From Haladaptatus paucihalophilus DX253 (GTDB taxonomy: Archaea > Halobacteriota > Halobacteria > Halobacteriales > Haladaptataceae), in NCBI RefSeq assembly GCF_000376445.1, contig NZ_AQXI01000001.1, positions 2,257,734 to 2,321,733 on the forward strand: 64,000 nucleotides of DNA, given 5' to 3'. Below the pieces are notes generated by a model, which saw only the letters and a program-made list of their open reading frames with translations, had not been told where the DNA came from and ran no database searches. The position numbers were made by a program, and so were the translations under genes. Of the stretch, positions 1 to 8,641 are shown piece after piece; the stretch's first letter is position 1, and every line of letters begins with the position of its first letter.

Positions 1-1296
1 CGTGGTCGTGTTCGCTTCACCGGTCGTCGTCGGCTGCCCGACCGCGAGCGTCCCCGCCGAAACGCCGTTCACGGCCACCTCCTGTTTGCCCGTCGCCGTC
101 GCTTCGTAGGTGTAGGTAACCGTCTTCGTCTTCCCGGCCGCGACGTGGACCCGCTTTCTGGCTCCGACTGAGTTACCGACCGCGAGGACGGCCGGAATCG
201 TTCCGTCGCCGTCGCCGGTATTCTTGAACGTCGCGCTGACCGTCACCTTCTCCCCCTTCGACACCTGCTTTCGGTCGAGTGACACGTCCGTGACGTGGAT
301 GTCCGCTTTCGTCCGCTCCACCGTTACGGGCGTGGTCGCGCTGGCGGTGTGCCCGTTGCTATCGACGACCGTCACGCGGGCGATGTGTTCGCCCGGTTTC
401 GAATAGGTGTGGGTTGTCGTCGGTCGCGTCGTCGTCTCGTCTACCGTCCCGTCGTCGTCGTAATCCCAGCGGTACTTCGTCGGCGTCCCCTCCGAGTCGC
501 TCGACCTGCTCGCGTCGAGGGTGATGGGCGTTCCGGCGCTGGCCGTCCCCGCGGCCCGCAACGACGCCTGTAGCGAGCCACCACACGTTCCCGGCCGGAT
601 GGTCACGGGTGAGCCCATGTCGAGTTCCGTCGCGCTCGGACTCCCCGATCCGCCCGAGAGGAACGCCCACGACGTGACGGGTTCGTGTTTGAGTTGCGGG
701 TTGTAGAGCGTCGCATCATCGTTCCACGAGGGCGTGACGGTTATCTTCGAATCGCCGGACACGCCGCGGAAGACGCCGCCGTCGGTGCGCGACCCGGCCC
801 AGATCCAATCGAGGCGCGTCCGCGACCAGCGGTCGTCACGGTGGGGGTACGTATCGTCCATCAGCACCCACTGGCCGGAACTCGGCAGGCCGTCGAATCC
901 GAACGTCACCGTGCTCATCGGGTTGTTGTCGCCGGTTCGGCTCTTGTTCATCTTGTCGTGGATCATCACGAGGCTCGTCACGCCGCTCGGGGCCTGGTAC
1001 AGGAACATCGTGCTCCCGTTCTCGCGGGTGAACGCTTTCGGACCGAAGTAGCCGTACGCCCAACTGCTCGAATTCGTGTACGGGGTGCGGTAGTCGTAGA
1101 AATCGACGACGTTCGTGTCGCCGTGAATCGGACTGACCTCCGTACAGGATGCACCTTGCTCGACGGCGTAGGTGCTGTGATGGTTCGTCGGCGCGTCGGG
1201 CAGGTCGTCGCCGGGCAGTCCCGGCGGTGGAAGCGCGACCGCGGTTCCGAACAGGGAGAGGACGAGGAGGGCGACGAGCACGGGACGGAGTTTCAT
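1..1296 (-). CDS. Exported PKD/CARDB domain protein (3' end outside window)
   Basis: The reading frame is open from an ATG at 1296 down to base 1, giving at least 432 residues; the C-terminus lies outside the window. Residues 1-22 form a Sec-type signal (MKLRPVLVALLVLSLFGTAV). The middle has no recognised domain. A PKD domain lies around residues 245-330 (YRWDYDDDGT, HTYSKPG), followed by a CARDB-like beta domain to about 420 and a Thr-rich stretch at the window edge. PKD and CARDB domains are common in haloarchaeal surface proteins. The exact role is unknown; it is probably a secreted or envelope-anchored protein. Confidence 0.8.
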   Translation of the reverse strand, partial: MKLRPVLVALLVLSLFGTAVALPPPGLPGDDLPDAPTNHHSTYAVEQGASCTEVSPIHGDTNVVDFYDYRTPYTNSSSWAYGYFGPKAFTRENGSTMFLYQAPSGVTSLVMIHDKMNKSRTGDNNPMSTVTFGFDGLPSSGQWVLMDDTYPHRDDRWSRTRLDWIWAGSRTDGGVFRGVSGDSKITVTPSWNDDATLYNPQLKHEPVTSWAFLSGGSGSPSATELDMGSPVTIRPGTCGGSLQASLRAAGTASAGTPITLDASRSSDSEGTPTKYRWDYDDDGTVDETTTRPTTTHTYSKPGEHIARVTVVDSNGHTASATTPVTVERTKADIHVTDVSLDRKQVSKGEKVTVSATFKNTGDGDGTIPAVLAVGNSVGARKRVHVAAGKTKTVTYTYEATATGKQEVAVNGVSAGTLAVGQPTTTGEANTTT

Positions 1297-1424
1297 CGAA
1301 CGGGTCGCCTCCGAGTGCGATACTGGTTGCGTAGCAGTGTGTAAGCCGTCATAGACACGATTCTCCGAAGACCACGCTGTCGGGCGTGGCGTATCGCATC
1401 ACAGGAAGGTCGTGATTGGCTTTG

Positions 1425-1814
1425 TTATGTCCCGCCTGTGTCCGTTTTAGGCGGTTCCTTCCGGAAAAAGGTCGTCGCCGGGCCGAGATAGGTGAACCAT
1501 CCCGAGAACAGGATGGCGACGGCGAGCCACCCGACGCTGACGAGAAACCACGCCGTGCCGTCGAGGGTCAGCCCGCGGATGAGCGGTTGTCCCGCGACCC
1601 CGATGAGCCAGGCGACGAGGAAGAACAGGCTGTGGTTGCGAAGCGTCCACCGGTCGTCGGACGCCAGACGGGCGACCGGGAGGGAGGCGACGAACAGCAC
1701 GGGCGCGAACATGATTTGCGTGAACGGGTCGGGGGGACTGAAGAGTGCGCTGAAGACGAACGCCGACAGCAGGGCGAGGACGAGGATACGAGTGAGACGG
1801 TCGATGGATACCAT
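1425..1814 (-). CDS. Small multi-pass membrane protein, function unknown
   Basis: 129 residues with about four hydrophobic segments (near 8-24, 33-46, 61-80 and 88-110) and short charged loops. The tail KEPPKTDTGGT is hydrophilic. ATG at 1814. It sits 25 bp beyond the end of the HAD hydrolase gene on the same strand, so the two may share a transcript. I do not recognise a family. Codon use matches the neighbours, so it looks like a real chromosomal gene. Confidence 0.7.
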   Translation of the reverse strand: MVSIDRLTRILVLALLSAFVFSALFSPPDPFTQIMFAPVLFVASLPVARLASDDRWTLRNHSLFFLVAWLIGVAGQPLIRGLTLDGTAWFLVSVGWLAVAILFSGWFTYLGPATTFFRKEPPKTDTGGT

Positions 1815-1839
1815 ACGAGAGACTCGTGACCGAAAGATA

Positions 1840-2712
1840 TCAGTTTTCCCCGAGGAGCGCCGGAAGGTCGTCGATGGAGTCGATGACCGCCGCCGCGCCC
1901 GCCTCCTCGTACTTTCGGCGACCCGACTCGCCCGTCAGGCCGCCGGTCAGGACGCCGACGCCGACGTACTCGCGGTTCGAGTCCGTCTCGTCCGCGTTCA
2001 CCGCGGTTCGAATATCGTCCAAGGTGTCGCCAACGAAGACGACGCGTTCGGCGCCGAAGCGCTCTCCCAGCGTCATCAGGGCGTGGGGATGCGGTTTGCC
2101 CTGCTCCCAGTCGTCCATGGTGAATCGGTGCTCGTCGGCCACGTCCAGACCGACGCGTTCGAGGGCGATGTCGGCCTCGGCGCTCGGCCTGCCGGTGACG
2201 ATACCGACCGGGTAGTTCGCGGTGAGCGCTTCCACCGTCTCGGAGCCGAGGAGGACGGGTTCGTCGTTGATGTACCCTCGCGTGTCGAGCTTCAGGTCCT
2301 CGCCTTCGAGTTCCGCGTACAGTTCCGCGCCGAGGTAGAGTTGCTGGAACACCTCGCGGAGGTGTTCGGGGTCCCACGCCGCGCGGACGGTTTCGTGGGC
2401 GTCGTCGGGCAGTTCCTCGGCAACCACGTTCTCCGCGGCGTCGAGGCCGCCGCCGTTCGCCGCGATATCGTCGGTGAATTCCTCTATCGTGCTGTCCAGC
2501 CCCTCGCGGGAGGCGAGGACGTACAGCGCCGCGGCGTAGGTCAGTTCCCAATCGTTGTTGAAGCCCGATGCGTCCTTGAACGACTGAATCGCGTCCTTGG
2601 GGATGGTGTCGCCGTGGACCCGTTCGACGGATTCGAGTATCGCCCGTCGGTAGGAGTCGGCCACGTCCACGAGTACCCCGTCGATGTCGAGTACGACTGC
2701 ATCCACGTTCAT
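1840..2712 (-). CDS. HAD superfamily hydrolase (phosphatase), TIGR01548-like
   Basis: 290 residues from the ATG at 2712. HAD motif I is LDIDGVLVD near residue 9, motif II is VTGRPS near 175, motif III is the KPHPHAL region, and motif IV is FVGDTLDDI. The nucleophile Asp and the Asp-Gly-Val order are intact, so a phosphatase-type reaction is expected. The middle insertion is a helical cap. The substrate is unknown. Similar haloarchaeal proteins are annotated as TIGR01548-family HAD hydrolases. The longer open frame upstream of 2712 overlaps the divergent methyltransferase gene and was not used. Confidence 0.85.
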   Translation of the reverse strand: MNVDAVVLDIDGVLVDVADSYRRAILESVERVHGDTIPKDAIQSFKDASGFNNDWELTYAAALYVLASREGLDSTIEEFTDDIAANGGGLDAAENVVAEELPDDAHETVRAAWDPEHLREVFQQLYLGAELYAELEGEDLKLDTRGYINDEPVLLGSETVEALTANYPVGIVTGRPSAEADIALERVGLDVADEHRFTMDDWEQGKPHPHALMTLGERFGAERVVFVGDTLDDIRTAVNADETDSNREYVGVGVLTGGLTGESGRRKYEEAGAAAVIDSIDDLPALLGEN

Positions 2713-2811
2713 ACCCTCGCGTTCGTCCGCGGCGATAAGGGTTTGCCGAATCGCCGAGTGTGCCGCCGCCCCGCCGAACCGACTATGGTCCTGCCCTTTG
2801 AACGACCCTCC

Positions 2812-3423
2812 ATGGACCACGACGAACTCCAGCGACGCTACGGTCGCGACGAATTCTACTGGGGAACGGAGCCGAACGGATTGGTCGAGACGGTACTGGA
2901 GTTCGCGCCCGAGCGAACCGCGCCCGCCGCCATCGACATCGGTAGCGGCGAGGGACGGGACGCGGTGTACCTCGCCGAGCAGGGCTACGGCGTCCTCGCG
3001 GTGGACCCGATTCCGAACGGGTTGGAGAAGACCGAGCGCCTCGCCGAGGAGCGAGGCGTCCAACTCCAGACGAAGGAGGCCGACATCAACGACCTCGACT
3101 TCCCGTCGATGGACGTGGTGTACTCCTGTGGCGCGCTCCAGTATCTCCGCCCGGAGAACCGCGACGCGCAATTCGAGCGGTTCAAAGCCGCGACCACGGA
3201 CGGCGGGATTCACGTCCTGTTCGCGTTCGTCGACCACCCCGGGATTCCGACCCCGCCCGACTGGGGCGACAACGAGCACTTCTACCAGCCCGGCGAACTC
3301 CGGGGCTACTACGACGATTGGGAAGTTCTGGAGGAAGACGAACTCGTCTTCGACGATAATTCGGGAGGGGAACCGCACCAGCACGCCGCGGAGACGATAA
3401 TCGTCGAGAAGCCCGACGAATAA
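2812..3423 (+). CDS. Class I SAM-dependent methyltransferase
   Basis: 203 residues from the ATG at 2812 ([15 protein letters not shown]). Motif I is [10 protein letters not shown] at residues 41-50, followed by the acidic ribose-binding VDP strand near 65 and a YSCGALQYL segment typical of motif IV. The fold resembles the thiopurine/tellurite-resistance type of small-molecule methyltransferase; the acceptor cannot be deduced. An in-frame ATG at 2785 would add nine residues. The gene is divergent from the HAD hydrolase with about 100 bp between the starts. Confidence 0.8.
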   Translation: MDHDELQRRYGRDEFYWGTEPNGLVETVLEFAPERTAPAAIDIGSGEGRDAVYLAEQGYGVLAVDPIPNGLEKTERLAEERGVQLQTKEADINDLDFPSMDVVYSCGALQYLRPENRDAQFERFKAATTDGGIHVLFAFVDHPGIPTPPDWGDNEHFYQPGELRGYYDDWEVLEEDELVFDDNSGGEPHQHAAETIIVEKPDE

Positions 3424-3438
3424 TCGACTCCGCGGTCC

Positions 3439-3828
3439 CTACTCCCGCGCCCAAAACAGCGTCTCGCCCGGAATCGTCTCCCGTCGAACGGGAACCGACG
3501 GTTGGTCGCCGCCGAGGGTCGTGAAGACGAAGACAGAATCGCACTCCTCGGCCACCGAGAGCGCGGGGCGATGGAGTTCCGGCGGCAGGTTTTGAGCGTA
3601 AATCACGTCCGCCGACTCGTACACGTCCACCACCGGGTCGGTCACGTCGTCCAGTCGAAACTCGACGCCCTCCGGGACCGTTCGCGGTCTGATATCCGTC
3701 GCGGTGACGGCGACGCCGGTTGCGGCGAGTTCGTCGGCGACGTCCGGTCGATTGCCGATTCCGACCTCGACTGCGCGCGGATAATCGGCGAGGCGGGTGA
3801 CGATTTCGTCGCGGATGTGCGGGTTCAC
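3439..3828 (-). CDS. UPF0146 family protein (Rossmann-like)
   Basis: 129 residues beginning at GTG 3828 (read as Met; NPHIRDEIVTRLADYP). The N-terminal EVGIGNRPDVADEL and the following TATDIRP strand give a Rossmann/methyltransferase-like nucleotide-binding half, with no obvious acceptor domain. The length and sequence fit the archaeal UPF0146 family, whose function is not established. It is divergent from the archaemetzincin gene; only 39 bp separate the two starts, so they must share a promoter region. Confidence 0.8.
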   Translation of the reverse strand: MNPHIRDEIVTRLADYPRAVEVGIGNRPDVADELAATGVAVTATDIRPRTVPEGVEFRLDDVTDPVVDVYESADVIYAQNLPPELHRPALSVAEECDSVFVFTTLGGDQPSVPVRRETIPGETLFWARE

Positions 3829-3867
3829 GGCGGGATGTTTATGCGTCGTCCGCTCATAGGAGTTGCC

Positions 3868-4404
3868 ATGTTGATTGACATCGTCCCCGTGGGGGACGTT
3901 ACGGGGCGGGTCAAACGCGAGGCGTCAGCGGCCCTTCGGGCGATATACGATTGCGACGTGATGGTGCACGAGCGACAGGAAATCCCCTCCGGGTCCCACG
4001 ACCCCAACCGCGACCAGTTTCGCGCCGAGGATTTCATCGAACTGGCGAGTCGCATCGGAACCGGCGAGAAGAACATCGCCATCACACCACAGGACCTCTT
4101 TTACCGCCGTCGCAACTACGTCTTCGGTCTCGCCTATCTCGACGGCAGCGGCAGCGTCATCTCCACCTACCGACTCCAACCCGCGACCGACGGTCTGTCC
4201 TCCGACGGCGGCATCTCCACCAAGCCGCGGGAAGAGGTGTTCTCGGACCGCGTTCGAAAGGAAGTCGTCCACGAAATCGGGCACACGCTCGGCCTCGAAC
4301 ACTGCGACAACAACCGCTGTGTAATGAACTTCTCGCCGACCGTCCGCGAGGTGGACGTGAAAGAGGAGAACCTCTGTGGCACCTGCCAGCGTCAGGTGCT
4401 CTGA
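3868..4404 (+). CDS. amzA: Archaemetzincin, zinc metalloprotease
   Basis: 178 residues from the ATG at 3868 (MLIDIVPVGDVTG). The zinc site is HEIGHTLGLEHC starting at residue 135, matching the archaemetzincin consensus HExxHxxGxxHC, followed by NNRCVMNFS with the Met and Cys of the met-turn. A C-terminal CGTCQ pair (CxxC) gives a second zinc-binding cluster typical of the family. It is a predicted cytosolic metallopeptidase; physiological substrates of archaeal members are not known. Its 3' end overlaps the convergent Bat-type regulator gene by 13 bp. Confidence 0.93.
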   Translation: MLIDIVPVGDVTGRVKREASAALRAIYDCDVMVHERQEIPSGSHDPNRDQFRAEDFIELASRIGTGEKNIAITPQDLFYRRRNYVFGLAYLDGSGSVISTYRLQPATDGLSSDGGISTKPREEVFSDRVRKEVVHEIGHTLGLEHCDNNRCVMNFSPTVREVDVKEENLCGTCQRQVL

Positions 4405-5051
4405 ACGAGTTTCCTGACGATTCTCGATTCCGCGTTTCGAAGGTGCGTCGAAGCCGTGCTCGGTGCACAGTTCATTTCCTTCGCCACCGCCTCGACACCG
4501 GCCTCTCGCGGCACGTCGTAGTAGCCGACCGCGACGGCCGTTTCGAGCGCCGACCGCTGGCGCTCCGTCAACTCCGCCCAGAGTCCCATCTGTGGCGTGT
4601 CGTACTCGCTGACCTGTTCGACCGACACGTCGATGTCGGCGTCCACGTCCTCCATCACGGCGCGCATGTCCGCGGACTTTCCGACGAGTTCCATCCGCAT
4701 CGCCCCGTCGCTGGTGTACGTGATTGGCGGAATCACGAGAATGCTCGTCCCCGCGAACGCGGTGCGAAAGTCGGCGTCCACGTCGCGCTTTTCGTGTTCG
4801 ATGTAGGCGTAGAACGAGGCGTCGTCGAGCGGCGTCAACTCGTAGTCGTGGATCAGTGGAGCGGCGTCCACCGCCTCGGCGTACGGTTCCATCTCGCCGA
4901 CGATTCGAAAGAGGACGTAATCCCGGTCCTCGTGCGAGAGGTTCCAGTTCAGTAGTTCCGCCCGCTCCATCGCGTCGTGCTCCATGATGAACGACCGCAT
5001 CGGGTTCCGCATCTCCCGCGGATGGCGAAGCGTGAGCCGAACGTACTTCAT
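4392..5051 (-). CDS. Bat-type helix-turn-helix transcriptional regulator
   Basis: 219 residues from the ATG at 5051 (MKYVRLTLRHP). The C-terminal 55 residues (about 163-217) are an HTH_10 bacterio-opsin-activator domain: LTERQRSALETAVAVGYYD, PREAGVEAVAKEM and a recognition helix STASTHLRNAE. The N-terminal half is the sensor-like domain usual in short Bat-like proteins. An upstream in-frame ATG at 5126 would add 25 residues but runs close to the P450 promoter. It is divergent from the P450 gene, 81 bp between starts, so it may control it. Confidence 0.85.
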   Translation of the reverse strand: MKYVRLTLRHPREMRNPMRSFIMEHDAMERAELLNWNLSHEDRDYVLFRIVGEMEPYAEAVDAAPLIHDYELTPLDDASFYAYIEHEKRDVDADFRTAFAGTSILVIPPITYTSDGAMRMELVGKSADMRAVMEDVDADIDVSVEQVSEYDTPQMGLWAELTERQRSALETAVAVGYYDVPREAGVEAVAKEMNCAPSTASTHLRNAESRIVRKLVQST

Positions 5052-5132
5052 ACCCGACCATACACCGCCCCTCATAAATTCCCTAGTGGATTCGACGGAA
5101 TCGGCTTCGGTCTGTCTCTCCGACATCTAGGT

Positions 5133-6503
5133 ATGACGACCTCCGAAACCGCGCCGACCGAGCGCTCGGACGACCCCCCGCTTCCGCCGGGACCGACATC
5201 GTACCCCGGCGTGGGGAACACCATCGGTTTCCTCCGCGACCCGTTCGCGTTCTACGACGGCCTCCGCGAGTACGGCGACGTGGTGTCGTACTCCGTCGCG
5301 GGCGAGGACTTCTGTACGCTCCTCCACCCCGAGCACGTCGAGCGGGTGCTCGTCACGGAGGAGTCGAAGTTCGGAAAGAGCGAGTTCATTCGGGAGGCGG
5401 GTGAGAAATTCATCGGGAACGGACTCTTCGCCAGCGAGGGCGAGTTCTGGCGACGCCAGCGGACGATGATGCAACCCGCGTTCTACCGCGAACGCATCGG
5501 AACCTACGCGGAGCCGATGGTCGCGTTCGCGGCCGAAACCGCCGACTCGTGGGACGACGGGGAGGCGATTCGACTCCAGCAGGTGATGAAACGGTTGACG
5601 CTTCGAATCCTCGCCACGGCCCTGTTCGACCACGACGTTCGCGGAGCAGACTCGTCCATCCACGACGCGGCGCGCGGTATCGCGCGGGCCATCAACGAGA
5701 AGAGCGACGCGGGGTCAGTCGATTCGCTGCTCCCCGATTGGGTTCCCACCGCGACGAATCGGCGGTACCGGCGCGCGATAACTCGGTTCGACGAGGCCGT
5801 CGAGCGCCTCATCGACGAGCGGCGCGACGAACCGCCGGGCGACGACTTCCTCTCGATTCTCCTCCACGCGACGGACGACCGAGGGGAGGGTATGTCGGAC
5901 GAGGCGCTCCGCGACGAGCTGGCGACGTTCCTCTTCGCGGGCCACGAGACCACCGCGCTCGCGCTCACCTACTGCCTGTACCTGCTTTCGAACCATCCGC
6001 GGGTGCGTCGAAAACTGAACGACGAACTCGATTCCGTGCTGGACGGCGACGCGCCGACGATGGCCGACTTGCGGGCGCTCGACTACACCGACAAAATAGT
6101 CACCGAAGCCCTTCGTCGCTATCCTCCCGCCTACGTCGTCTTCCGCGAGACGAAGCAGGACGTCATCCTCGGCGGCTACACGATTCCCGAGGGGACATCG
6201 CTGACGCTCCCGCAGTTCGTGATTCAGAACGACGACCGCTGGTTCGACGACCCGGAGACGTTCGACCCCGACCGGTGGACCCCCGAGATGAAAGCCGACC
6301 TGCCGGACTACGCCTACTTCCCGTTCGGCGGCGGGCCGCGCCACTGCATCGGGATGCGCTTTGCGAACGCCGAAATTCGACTCGTGTTGGCGACCATCGC
6401 GCAACGAGTCGAGTTCGACACCACTACCGACGAACTCGACTTACGGATGGGGACGACGCTCGAACCGACGAATCCCATCGAGATGACCGTGAAAACGCGT
6501 TAG
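5133..6503 (+). CDS. Cytochrome P450
   Basis: 456 residues from the ATG at 5133. The N-terminus is proline-rich (PPLPPGPTSYPG) with no membrane anchor, so a soluble enzyme is likely. The I-helix is FAGHETTAL, the K-helix ExxR is EALRRYPP, and the heme loop is FGGGPRHCIG with the thiolate Cys at residue 405. All core motifs are intact, so it should be a haem monooxygenase, as in CYP174-like haloarchaeal P450s; the substrate is unknown. The 3' end overlaps the convergent ASST-like gene by 4 bp. A Bat-type regulator is divergent upstream. Confidence 0.93.
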   Translation: MTTSETAPTERSDDPPLPPGPTSYPGVGNTIGFLRDPFAFYDGLREYGDVVSYSVAGEDFCTLLHPEHVERVLVTEESKFGKSEFIREAGEKFIGNGLFASEGEFWRRQRTMMQPAFYRERIGTYAEPMVAFAAETADSWDDGEAIRLQQVMKRLTLRILATALFDHDVRGADSSIHDAARGIARAINEKSDAGSVDSLLPDWVPTATNRRYRRAITRFDEAVERLIDERRDEPPGDDFLSILLHATDDRGEGMSDEALRDELATFLFAGHETTALALTYCLYLLSNHPRVRRKLNDELDSVLDGDAPTMADLRALDYTDKIVTEALRRYPPAYVVFRETKQDVILGGYTIPEGTSLTLPQFVIQNDDRWFDDPETFDPDRWTPEMKADLPDYAYFPFGGGPRHCIGMRFANAEIRLVLATIAQRVEFDTTTDELDLRMGTTLEPTNPIEMTVKTR

Positions 6504-7753
6504 CGCCAGCGTTCGACGGCGGTGCCGACGAGCGCCATCAAGCCGAAGAGGATGATGACCAACTCCTGTGCGAGATTGTTGGGGACGACGTACTTGGCCA
6601 TCGAAATCCCCCACGCGACCCGTTCGTTGACGGGGGACGCTTCCTGGGTCCGGTTCGGAATTCCCGCCTCGCTCGCTGTCGGGCCGTCGCTCCCCTCGCC
6701 CGGCAGGCGGTCCGCTTCGTAGGGGAGCGACCCGGTTTCGACCGACCAGACGATTTCTCCCTTCTCGTTCAGTTCAACCACGCGGTCGTTGTACGAGTCG
6801 GCGACGAGCGTGTGGCCGTTCGGCAGGCGGTCGGCGTCGCGGGGCCAGTCGAAGACGCCGCTGCCCCCGTACTCCCAGACGACGCTTTCGTTTCGAATCT
6901 CGACGATGCGGTCGTGTTCGCTGTCGGCCACTAGAAGCGTGTCGCCGAGCGTGTCGGGGTTGTGCTGTTCGTAGAGGATGTCGCCCGATGCCGAGTAGGA
7001 GTCCGGGCCGACGACGGGTTCGAGGTGCGCCGACCCGTTCTCGACGTGCAGGTCCGCGACCGTATCGAAGTTCCGGATGCTGATGCGGAAGACGCCCGGT
7101 CGGATGCGGTCGACGTCGTTGACGTGCGTCCAGTCGCCCTCCTCGTCCATCCCTTCCGGCCGGTCGTAGCGGTCGGTCGCGTTCCACTGCCAGAGGATTT
7201 CCTTGTCGCGGTTCACGGCGAACACGCGGTCGTTGCCCATGTCCACCATCACCCAGCGGTCCTCGCCGTTCACGACGTAGTGGTCCGCGTCGTGGAGTTC
7301 GTGGGCGTGCAGTTTCGCGTCGAACCACGAGTACTCCCACAGGGTTTCGTTCGTGTCCTGCGCCACGACGCGGAGCGAGTTTCGAACGCAGTTGTCGTAG
7401 CCGTCGTCCCGATATTCGGTCGGGCAGTCCGAATCTGGGAGTTCGTCGGCCACCGCTATCTGCACCCGGTTCGTCCCGAGCGCTTCCACGTCGAACACGT
7501 CGTCCGCTTCGGTGTACTCCCAGACAGTTTCTCCGGCCGGGTTCACCTCGATGGCGCGCCCCTCGTGTTGGTACCCCTGCAATGCGATGAGGGTGTTGTT
7601 GGCGGGACGTTGCTCGTCGACCGAGAGGGACGGTCGGTCGTGGGTGGTGAGCGCCCCGACTCCGGCGGTGGCGAACAGCACGACCGCGAGGGCGGCGAAG
7701 AGTTTCGCTCGGTTGTCGGAGGTCGAAAGCCACGAGGAGAGCGCTGAAATCAC
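6500..7753 (-). CDS. Arylsulfotransferase (ASST)-like beta-propeller membrane protein
   Basis: 417 residues. A hydrophobic segment at about 18-36 is followed by repeated beta-propeller blades (VWEY, LWEYSW, ILWQWN, IVWSVE), and a second transmembrane segment lies close to the C-terminus (ELVIILFGLMALVGTAV). Conserved histidines occur in KLHAHELHD and DWTHVNDVD. This is the ASST/PQQ-like fold seen in many haloarchaea, with the propeller probably outside the cell. Sulfotransferase activity is inferred only from the fold. A second, more AT-rich member starts at 63259. Confidence 0.82.
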   Translation of the reverse strand: MISALSSWLSTSDNRAKLFAALAVVLFATAGVGALTTHDRPSLSVDEQRPANNTLIALQGYQHEGRAIEVNPAGETVWEYTEADDVFDVEALGTNRVQIAVADELPDSDCPTEYRDDGYDNCVRNSLRVVAQDTNETLWEYSWFDAKLHAHELHDADHYVVNGEDRWVMVDMGNDRVFAVNRDKEILWQWNATDRYDRPEGMDEEGDWTHVNDVDRIRPGVFRISIRNFDTVADLHVENGSAHLEPVVGPDSYSASGDILYEQHNPDTLGDTLLVADSEHDRIVEIRNESVVWEYGGSGVFDWPRDADRLPNGHTLVADSYNDRVVELNEKGEIVWSVETGSLPYEADRLPGEGSDGPTASEAGIPNRTQEASPVNERVAWGISMAKYVVPNNLAQELVIILFGLMALVGTAVERWR

Positions 7754-7798
7754 TAGTCGGAACTACGACGAGGGGGAAAAAAGCGATTCGGTTCTCGC

Positions 7799-8515
7799 TC
7801 ACTTCGTCGCGGAATCAAGCCGTTTTCTCACTTCGTCCTTCTTGAGCGCGACGACGGCCTCGCCGTTGATGACCAGCATCGGCGTGCTGTTGACGCCCGC
7901 TCGCTGCGCCGCTGTGTCAGACTGGTGCAGGAGCGACTCGTACTCGTTCGACTCGATTTGGGTTTTGATCTCGTCCCGGCGTTTCACGCCCGCTTTCTCC
8001 ATGAACGAGAGCAGTTTGTCCGTCGTCGCCCACTGTTTTTTCTCCGAGGGTTGGTGGGAGAACACGTACTCGTAGTACCCCCAGAACGACTGCGGGTCGA
8101 CGTTCCACACCGCGAGTCCCGCTTCCGAGGCGCGCGGTGCGTCCGGCCCCAGAAACGGCTCGTCCCCGAAGTATCCGAGCGTTCGGAGTTCGATGTCGAT
8201 TTCGCCCGGTTCGACGTACTCGCTCACTATCTCGCCCAGAAATCCCGTGCTGAACTGCGCGCAGTACGGGCACTTCCAGTTGCTGAAATACCGTACCGTC
8301 GTGTCCGCCGTGCCCGTGCCCGCAATCGCGTACTCGTGTTCGTCAGGGTTCTTCGGAATCGGTGCGCTCGCAACGGGGTTCGAGTTCCCGTTCGTCGCGG
8401 ACGTAGTTTCGTCGGTGGAGTCCCCGCCCGACGCACCGTCCTGATTGCCCCCGAGACAGCCACCGAGAACGGTTACGCCGGTCGTTGCGAGAAGTTGTCG
8501 CCGTGAGAGGACCAT
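7799..8515 (-). CDS. DsbA-family thioredoxin-fold lipoprotein
   Basis: 238 residues. The N-terminus is a Tat-type lipoprotein signal: SRRQLLATTG then VLGGC with the lipidated Cys at residue 20. A low-complexity Gly/Ser/Thr linker follows. The catalytic CPYC motif lies in SNWKCPYCAQF, and the cis-Pro is in NSTPMLVING, so the DsbA/DSBA-like fold is complete. It probably oxidises or isomerises disulfides of exported proteins at the outer face of the membrane. A 19-bp tandem repeat lies upstream (8601-8640). Confidence 0.9.
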   Translation of the reverse strand: MVLSRRQLLATTGVTVLGGCLGGNQDGASGGDSTDETTSATNGNSNPVASAPIPKNPDEHEYAIAGTGTADTTVRYFSNWKCPYCAQFSTGFLGEIVSEYVEPGEIDIELRTLGYFGDEPFLGPDAPRASEAGLAVWNVDPQSFWGYYEYVFSHQPSEKKQWATTDKLLSFMEKAGVKRRDEIKTQIESNEYESLLHQSDTAAQRAGVNSTPMLVINGEAVVALKKDEVRKRLDSATK

Positions 8516-8600
8516 TTGATTACCGTTCGAACCTCTCGATTGAGAATCTTTCGTCCATTCCCGGGAGTCGATTACGGACCGGAAAACCAGCCGTCACGAA

Positions 8601-8640
8601 CGCCTCGACCGAAACGGACCGCCTCGACCGAAACGGACCG
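8601..8640. repeat. Two-copy 19-bp tandem repeat upstream of the DsbA-like gene
   Basis: The unit CGCCTCGACCGAAACGGAC occurs exactly twice in tandem at 8601-8619 and 8620-8638. The repeat lies between the stop codon of the RLI gene (8642) and the start of the DsbA-like lipoprotein gene (8515), about 85-125 bp upstream of the latter. It could be a regulator site or a chance slippage product. Confidence 0.9.
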
Positions 8641-8641
8641 C

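Noticed and set aside
1492-2800. Plus-strand frame upstream of the methyltransferase (643 codons)
   Set aside because: It is antisense to the HAD hydrolase and the small membrane protein; only the part from 2812 on has a methyltransferase pattern.
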